From Ruminococcaceae bacterium UBA3215 (GTDB lineage: Bacteria; Bacillota; Clostridia; Oscillospirales; Ruminococcaceae): a DNA stretch of 64,000 nt. Positions 59,443 through 64,000 of this stretch are shown one piece after another (the first letter of the stretch is position 1; each line of letters begins with the position of its first letter). The translations under genes and the position numbers were made by a program. The notes under the pieces were generated by a model, which was not told the DNA's origin, did no database searches, and was given only the letters and a program-made list of their open reading frames with translations. The DNA lies in contig DEWH01000020.1 in NCBI GenBank assembly GCA_002363155.1, positions 1 to 64,000 of the forward strand. The letters are read 5' to 3'.

Positions 59443-59796
59443 TTATTTTCCTGTTATTCCGACGATCTTGACGTTTACCTTTGAAACCGCTATGCCGGTC
59501 ATATTCTGCACAGCCGACTTGACATGATCCTGTACGGCTTTTGCGACTTCATAGGCTTTATGTCCGAGCTCGGTCACGATCGAGATATCTATGACAGCAG
59601 CCTCGGAATTGATCTTCACCCTTATCGGCGGGATTATCTTTGAAGAAAAAGGCGCTCCGCCTACTACGGCAAGCCCGTTCTTCGAGTTTACAGCCACGCC
59701 CTCAACTTCCGCAGCCGCAGTTTCGGCTATGCTTACAAGGACATTCGCAGATACCTTGAGAGAGCCTGCCGCACTGCCCGGGTTTATGTTATCCAT
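59443..59796 (-). CDS. Asp23/Gls24-family envelope protein
   Basis: 117 residues from ATG 59796, behind TTCGGAGG; the longer frame to 59880 spans the promoter. Sequence LKVSANVLVSIAETAAAEVEGV and the later VDISIVTELGHKAYEVAKAVQ carry the Asp23 pattern. The family is membrane-associated or linked to envelope stress and is commonly found upstream of nusB in Clostridia. Confidence 0.93.
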   Translation of the reverse strand: MDNINPGSAAGSLKVSANVLVSIAETAAAEVEGVAVNSKNGLAVVGGAPFSSKIIPPIRVKINSEAAVIDISIVTELGHKAYEVAKAVQDHVKSAVQNMTGIAVSKVNVKIVGITGK

Positions 59797-59851
59797 GACA
59801 TTACCTCCGAATTTATGCAGTAAAATATGCAATAACGCATTATTATTTACC

Positions 59852-59880
59852 ATTATACCACAAAAATTCAAAATATACAA
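59852..59880 (-). promoter_or_regulatory. Sigma-A promoter of the asp23-nusB run
   Basis: Minus-strand TTGTAT (59875-59880), 17-base spacer, TATAAT (59852-59857). Its -35 box abuts the spoIIIAH stop, so vegetative transcription of asp23 onward is separated from sporulation transcription of spoIIIA. Confidence 0.82.
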
Positions 59881-60462
59881 CTATTTTATTTCAACAATTG
59901 TAATATTTTCAGCAGGTACGGCAATTTCACCTAAAAGTGTGCTCTTTATTTGTGCAGCCTGTGCATTGTCAAGCCCGGCTGTCTTTACCACAACATTCGC
60001 TGTGGAGCCGCTTATATAGCAGAGCGCATCGGAAAAGCCCTGGGCTTTCAGCAGGTTCTCGATCTTTGCCTCGGTCTCGATGTTGCTGCTAACTTCGCGG
60101 ACATCTTCGGATATCACCGCAAGCTCGTCACTCGTGCTGTCACCGCCGTAATAGAAGCTCTGGAGCACCTCTATGGACTCGTCACGGCTCTTCTGCTTGT
60201 CAAGACGTGCCTGTGCGAAGTATTCGTCGGATTCCGATGAGTCAAGGTTTACCGTCTTATCCGATGTTTCCGCGCCTACAAAGCGTACCTCGCCGTATGT
60301 GGCGGTCTCGGTGCCGGGCTCGGTTTCCGCAGTCTCTACCTTCTGCGCGCCGGAATACAGGTAATTCACATAAAGCGCCGCTCCCAGCAGCAGCGCAAGA
60401 CCTGCAACAGCGATATGCTTCTTGCCGATTATAAGATTGAGCCTTTTCTTGAATATTTTCAT
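59881..60462 (-). CDS. spoIIIAH: Stage III sporulation protein AH
   Basis: 193 residues. One membrane segment (about 16-34), a charged linker, and a C-terminal ring-building domain with LLKAQGFSDALCYI and TANVVVKTAGL. In the family it spans the mother-cell membrane and pairs with SpoIIQ across the septal space. GGAGGAA precedes the ATG, 54 bases after spoIIIAG. Confidence 0.93.
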   Translation of the reverse strand: MKIFKKRLNLIIGKKHIAVAGLALLLGAALYVNYLYSGAQKVETAETEPGTETATYGEVRFVGAETSDKTVNLDSSESDEYFAQARLDKQKSRDESIEVLQSFYYGGDSTSDELAVISEDVREVSSNIETEAKIENLLKAQGFSDALCYISGSTANVVVKTAGLDNAQAAQIKSTLLGEIAVPAENITIVEIK

Positions 60463-60516
60463 GTTCTTCCTCCGGATATGTAAAGTTCATTCCGCGGCAG
60501 AATGTGAACATTCGCG

Positions 60517-60966
60517 TCAGCCTGCCGCAACGCTGACACGCAGCGAGTTTATACCGAATACACCGGTGACCGCATTCACCACCTTCTCACGCACATCTGC
60601 CCTGTCCCCGCCTTCGCAGACCACTATCACTCCCCGAACTTCCGGTGCTGTGACGGACAGCAGCATATCCGCGTTCCTTCCGTACTGCTTCTGTTCTGAC
60701 GTTCCGAGCGTCACCATGACATGCACTTCTCCCACGCCGTTTATCTCGGTGAGTATCTCCGAAAGCCGCTTCTCAAGCCCGCGCTCCTGCTCGTCAATTT
60801 CAGCGGCGGCAGACAAAGCGGTCCCGGAAGATTTTCCGCTTCCGGAAAAAATGCTGCCAAATGCTATCAGCAGTATCAGCGCGGCTCCCGCAGCAAGTAC
60901 GATCTTCATCGTCCTGTCGCTTTTCAGCAGCTCCTTTATCTCTCCCATGCCTATGACAGCTCTCAT
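60517..60966 (-). CDS. spoIIIAG: Stage III sporulation protein AG
   Basis: 149 residues. Membrane segment (about 22-42) then a ring-building domain with LEKRLSEILTEINGVGEVHVMVTL-type order (pieces LEKRLSEIL and VHVMVTLG). Forms an oligomeric ring of the feeding-tube channel. Overlaps spoIIIAF by four bases. Confidence 0.93.
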   Translation of the reverse strand: MRAVIGMGEIKELLKSDRTMKIVLAAGAALILLIAFGSIFSGSGKSSGTALSAAAEIDEQERGLEKRLSEILTEINGVGEVHVMVTLGTSEQKQYGRNADMLLSVTAPEVRGVIVVCEGGDRADVREKVVNAVTGVFGINSLRVSVAAG

Positions 60967-61475
60967 TCGTCTTCCCGTTCCTTTTTCGCCTGCGGTGTAA
61001 GTTCCGCAGTCACACCTGTGCCTGTTCCCGCAAGACGCTTCGTAATAGCGACTGCTCTCTCCGCATACGCCGCGTGATCCCTAACGCTCCCGAAAACAAG
61101 CTTTATATCACTAATAGATATGCTCCCGTTGTCCGAAATATTAACGTCTATGTAGATTTTTTCGGGAACTATGCCCTCTTCCCCAAGCTTTTCAAATATC
61201 GCGGCGCGAAGCGCGTCTGCCGTCTTCTCTTCCGCAAGACCGAATACCTGCACCGTGTAGTCGTTGTAGGAAGTGTCGGCGCTGAGTATATCAGAAAAGT
61301 CCCATGCCGCATTAAGTCCGCTTACCGCGTTTATCACAGTTACCGCGAAAAAACAGGATATCAGCAGCTTTATCTGCGCAGAGAACCTTTCCGTCGGTAT
61401 CAGAGCTTTGTACAGCGCGGTTATCACTGCCGCCGCGCATATCGAAAACAACATCTGCCTCATGCCGCACCTCAC
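60963..61475 (-). CDS. spoIIIAF: Stage III sporulation protein AF
   Basis: 170 residues with two N-terminal membrane segments (about 8-24 and 35-55) and a cytoplasmic or intermembrane domain ending in a charged KKEREDE tail. Identified by size, topology and place between AE and AG, with four-base overlaps on both sides. Confidence 0.9.
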   Translation of the reverse strand: MRCGMRQMLFSICAAAVITALYKALIPTERFSAQIKLLISCFFAVTVINAVSGLNAAWDFSDILSADTSYNDYTVQVFGLAEEKTADALRAAIFEKLGEEGIVPEKIYIDVNISDNGSISISDIKLVFGSVRDHAAYAERAVAITKRLAGTGTGVTAELTPQAKKEREDE

Positions 61476-62575
61476 GATCTGCAGAACGCAAGCAACAATG
61501 CCGACGATACCGTCACGAACAGAAAAAAGCAGGTGAGCGATGCGATCATCACCGACATTACATTCTCACCGGACTTCACTATCCTGCTCACAGCCGCACA
61601 GCCGAAAAGATCGCTTATCACCCCTGCCGCGAACAGCAGGAATTTATAGCAGATCACCGTTACTGCCGGCGGAAGCAGCATACATACTCCGGCTGCTATC
61701 CCGAAACCGCCGATGCCTGTTTTAAGCACCGAAATGCTGCCGGATACGGCGGACAGAGCTTCCGACGCGGCACCGCCGACTATCGGAACGGCAGATGATA
61801 CCGCAAATTTCAGCGTTTTCATTGCCGCGTTGTCTGCGGAGGAAGTTATTACCGTCTGAACGGACAATATCCCCAGAAATATCGTCATTATCAGCCCAAG
61901 CCCCCATACCACGAACTTCTTTATCCCCTCTCCGAGACGATCCAGTCCGAGATCCGGATCCGCGCTCCCCGCCGCTGTTATCCCGATCATACAGCTTGTA
62001 AGCGGGATTATCACCGACGATGTAAGACGCGCAAGTACCTGTATCGCCGTAAGCGTAACGGAGCTGAACACCGCGGCGGAGGCGGTATGTCCTCCCGCGG
62101 CAGTAACTCCCGCTATAACCGGAATGTAAACTAGCATAAAGTCCGTAACCGTGCCGAATGCGCTGCTCGCAGCATCAAGAATCCCGCTCAGATATACGGT
62201 AACGATCGCCGCACAGGAAAGCGCCGTTACAAGCGGGTATATCCGGCTCACCGCACCGCCTGCCGTACCGCCTATCCCGGACAGCAGCGATGCCAGCAGT
62301 ATCACTGCCGTCACCGCTCCGAACATCTTCAGCGGCTTTCCCGCATTCTCTTTCACAAGCTCTGTGACCGTTCCGAAGATGTCGCTTACCGGAACAGTAT
62401 CCGCACCGCCTTCCGGCGTAATCCCCCCGTCGTCAAGCATCTCCCTCGCTTCCTCCGGAAGAGCATCATACAGCTCGTCCGTTCCGAACTGCGCACCGCA
62501 GGTGACCGCAAGCACCGACATAAGTATCATCACAGCGAAGAATGACATAATTGCGCGGAGCAGTTTAAACTTCAT
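61472..62575 (-). CDS. spoIIIAE: Stage III sporulation protein AE
   Basis: 367 residues. Signal-like N-terminus followed by about eight membrane segments rich in Ala, Gly and Ser; conserved pieces include LLASLLSGIGG, MLVYIPVIAGV and VPIVGGAASEAL. Multi-pass channel component of the spoIIIA complex. Overlaps spoIIIAD by four bases. Confidence 0.95.
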   Translation of the reverse strand: MKFKLLRAIMSFFAVMILMSVLAVTCGAQFGTDELYDALPEEAREMLDDGGITPEGGADTVPVSDIFGTVTELVKENAGKPLKMFGAVTAVILLASLLSGIGGTAGGAVSRIYPLVTALSCAAIVTVYLSGILDAASSAFGTVTDFMLVYIPVIAGVTAAGGHTASAAVFSSVTLTAIQVLARLTSSVIIPLTSCMIGITAAGSADPDLGLDRLGEGIKKFVVWGLGLIMTIFLGILSVQTVITSSADNAAMKTLKFAVSSAVPIVGGAASEALSAVSGSISVLKTGIGGFGIAAGVCMLLPPAVTVICYKFLLFAAGVISDLFGCAAVSRIVKSGENVMSVMIASLTCFFLFVTVSSALLLAFCRS

Positions 62576-62958
62576 AGTATCAGTTCCTTTACGATCCCGA
62601 ATATTGCGCTGAACAGCGGCACCGAAACAAGCAGCACTGCTGTCTTTCCCGCAAATTCTATCTTGGACGCGATAGCGCCCTCCCCGCTGTCACGGCAGCT
62701 TTCAGCCGCAAGCTGGGTGACAACGCATACCGCAAGCGCTTTCATCAGTATCGCTATGTAAGCGCTTTCCGTGCCAGAAGCTTCCGCAAGCTCTCCGATA
62801 AGATCGGTAAGCGGCGATATCGAAGATATTACCGCAAACAGTATCAGCAGCGATGCCGCAAGCGAAACGAAAAGTCCGGACTCACCGCCGAACTTCCGCA
62901 GTACAGCCGCGATCGCCGCAGCTATTATTCCCGTGCCGATTATCGCAAATATATTCAT
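62572..62958 (-). CDS. spoIIIAD: Stage III sporulation protein AD
   Basis: 128 residues, three to four membrane segments, with IAILMKALAVCVVTQ and CRDSGEGAIASKIEFAGK, strongly conserved pieces of the family. Lies three bases after spoIIIAC, to which it is related. Confidence 0.95.
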   Translation of the reverse strand: MNIFAIIGTGIIAAAIAAVLRKFGGESGLFVSLAASLLILFAVISSISPLTDLIGELAEASGTESAYIAILMKALAVCVVTQLAAESCRDSGEGAIASKIEFAGKTAVLLVSVPLFSAIFGIVKELIL

Positions 62959-62961
62959 ATT

Positions 62962-63162
62962 TTACAGTCCGAATACGTCCCTCACAGTTTCAAACAGCGT
63001 GCTGATCTCGCCTATCAGCATCATCAGCACTACCACAAGTCCTGCTATCGTCGTCATCATAGCCTGCTCGTCCCTGCCGGATTTTTTCAGCAGTATATCA
63101 AGCACCGCGACTATAATACCGACACCGGCTATCCGGAATATCAGATCAATATCCATAAGCAC
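62962..63162 (-). CDS. spoIIIAC: Stage III sporulation protein AC
   Basis: 66 residues, two membrane segments. FRIAGVGIIVAVLDILLKKSGRDE-type order (pieces IAGVGIIVA and LKKSGRDEQA) is diagnostic for SpoIIIAC. Lies four bases after spoIIIAB. Confidence 0.95.
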   Translation of the reverse strand: MLMDIDLIFRIAGVGIIVAVLDILLKKSGRDEQAMMTTIAGLVVVLMMLIGEISTLFETVRDVFGL

Positions 63163-63166
63163 CCTG

Positions 63167-63667
63167 TCATATTATAATTATCCCCGCGCCGATGCCGCAC
63201 ATCGTCCATACGCTCATAAGCGTCCTGGATTTGCGGCTGCATTCAAGTTCGGCAGCTTCCAGCTCACGGCTTATAAGCGTACTTCCGAGGGCAAGCATAG
63301 AGAGCTGACCTTCCGTATCCGTTCCGCCGAGCCTGCTGCCGATATCCGCGAGTATCCGCCTGTCGTTATCCGAGAAGAACGGCGTTGCTTCGGCTGCGGC
63401 AGTCCATGCTTCCGACGCTGTGAGCCCGCTGTTCATTCCAGCAGCTGTCCTCTTTAAGAACGTGCAGTCCGAATATGCGCGCTCACCGGTCATCTCCGCT
63501 ATAAGCTCATTCAGCGGTATTCCAGCGTATCTTATCTTTGCCGACATCTCATCAAGCACTCCCAGCACCGAACGAAGCATCGTACATCTATGCTTAAGCG
63601 CCGACGAGAACGCGGCTCCTGCCGCGGTACAGATCATTGCCGCTGCCGCAGCTTCCAATATCCTCAA
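63167..63667 (-). CDS. spoIIIAB: Stage III sporulation protein AB
   Basis: 166 residues from a TTG at 63667; an ATG ten codons later (63637) is the alternative. A hydrophobic N-terminus and a C-terminal membrane segment flank a helical domain with LDEMSAKIRYAGIPLNELI and LGSTLISRELEAAE. The start lies well inside the end of the spoIIIAA frame, an overlap of 74 bases. Confidence 0.92.
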   Translation of the reverse strand: MRILEAAAAAMICTAAGAAFSSALKHRCTMLRSVLGVLDEMSAKIRYAGIPLNELIAEMTGERAYSDCTFLKRTAAGMNSGLTASEAWTAAAEATPFFSDNDRRILADIGSRLGGTDTEGQLSMLALGSTLISRELEAAELECSRKSRTLMSVWTMCGIGAGIIII

Positions 63668-64000
63668 TCCCGTTTACTCTCCATAACCCTTTTACCGTAC
63701 CGATACGGCTCCCGCCCGAAAGCAGCGCCGCGTAATTCACCGCTCCCCTGCTCACAAGCGTTCTGACTGCGGCATTATCCGCCGCTTCCGACATACTTCC
63801 GCAATGCACCGAAAGCAGAAGCTTCACGCCCCGTCCTGCGCATTCGGCAAGTTCCTCCTGCTCCGAGATCACCTCGTCGCAGATAAGATACTCCGGCGAC
63901 ATAAGCCGCATCGCACGCATTATCCCCTCTTTTTTCGGGAACATATCCAGCACATCACAGTTAGCGCCTACATCATTCTGCGGAACTCCGCGGTACATTG
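63594..64000 (-). CDS. spoIIIAA: Stage III sporulation protein AA, C-terminal part (5' end outside window)
   Basis: About 135 residues are visible, running off the end of the window. YRGVPQNDVGANCDVLDMFPK and MSPEYLICDEV are the family's conserved post-Walker A region and Walker B box; LLLSVHCGS follows as sensor. SpoIIIAA is the ATPase of the mother-cell-to-forespore channel. The Walker A motif lies beyond the window. The C-terminal 25 residues overlap spoIIIAB in another frame. Confidence 0.93.
   Translation of the reverse strand, partial: MYRGVPQNDVGANCDVLDMFPKKEGIMRAMRLMSPEYLICDEVISEQEELAECAGRGVKLLLSVHCGSMSEAADNAAVRTLVSRGAVNYAALLSGGSRIGTVKGLWRVNGIEDIGSCGSGNDLYRGRSRVLVGA

Noticed and set aside
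1..64000. tRNA, rRNA, insertion sequences, prophage or integrative elements
   Set aside because: No cloverleaf, rRNA segment, transposase, integrase or terminal repeat was recognised on either strand.

Overview
The window looks like chromosomal DNA of a Gram-positive, endospore-forming member of the Clostridia, most like a gut Ruminococcus or other Oscillospiraceae. The evidence is the complete spoIIIAB-AH run plus part of spoIIIAA, a glgB-glgC-glgD operon with the Firmicutes GlgD paralogue, a YerC/YecD-type TrpR relative, HPr-like proteins, strong AAAGGAGG ribosome binding sites, and a set of near-consensus sigma-A promoters with exactly 17-base spacers. No tRNA, rRNA, CRISPR array, transposase or phage gene was seen. 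Species assignment is an inference.

Layout. 1-342: 3' end of a glyceraldehyde-3-phosphate dehydrogenase gene. 0.7-10.1 kb: cell-surface polysaccharide functions on the minus strand (CapD-type nucleotide-sugar dehydratase; a Wzz-like protein, BY-kinase, PHP-type phosphatase, EpsG-like polymerase and a small membrane protein in one operon), with a solitary TrpB2 and a secreted protein carrying an NPGTG-type C-terminal anchor between them. 10.3-15.1 kb: a CAP-domain surface protein, an ABC uptake system behind a structured leader that looks like a riboswitch of a class I do not recognise, and an orphan gene. 15.2-28.4 kb: signalling and ion or phosphate metabolism, with two tandem 648-residue membrane EAL proteins, a two-domain PPK2, a cation efflux protein, an amino-acid-permease/histidine-kinase/receiver fusion followed by an AraC regulator, and a membrane HD-GYP protein. 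28.7-33.6 kb: a TrpR-like repressor, methyltransferase, Hsp33, QueA, a histidine phosphatase and Tgt. 33.9-43.3 kb: a CapA-like lipoprotein, the glycogen operon, a VanY-type carboxypeptidase, two HPr-like proteins lacking the active-site histidine, and MtaB. 43.4-49.3 kb: the cell-elongation operon mreB-mreC-mreD-PBP2-minD-mgsA. 49.5-64 kb: a long conserved minus-strand run, spoIIIA followed by asp23-nusB-xseA-xseB-ispA-PAP2-dxs-tlyA-nadK-argR-recN-U32-dut.

How the genes work together. Two operons build or shape the envelope (polysaccharide export control and the Mre elongasome). The c-di-GMP proteins in the window are all of degrading type: two EAL proteins with intact catalytic residues and one HD-GYP protein. 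Glycogen genes and a polyphosphate kinase point to storage of carbon and phosphate. The long 49-60 kb run couples isoprenoid precursor synthesis, DNA repair, NADP synthesis and arginine control, as is usual in Clostridia.

Most notable: (1) a dispersed, hairpin-rich element in seven copies, each between a stop codon and that gene's intrinsic terminator and always in the same orientation relative to the gene; (2) the permease-kinase-receiver fusion; (3) a glycogen branching enzyme with a histone-like Lys/Ala tail of about 113 residues containing two PGRKP motifs; (4) the structured leader of the ABC operon. Many apparent longest-ORF starts lie upstream of, or inside, promoters or terminators; the starts given here were chosen from ribosome binding sites.
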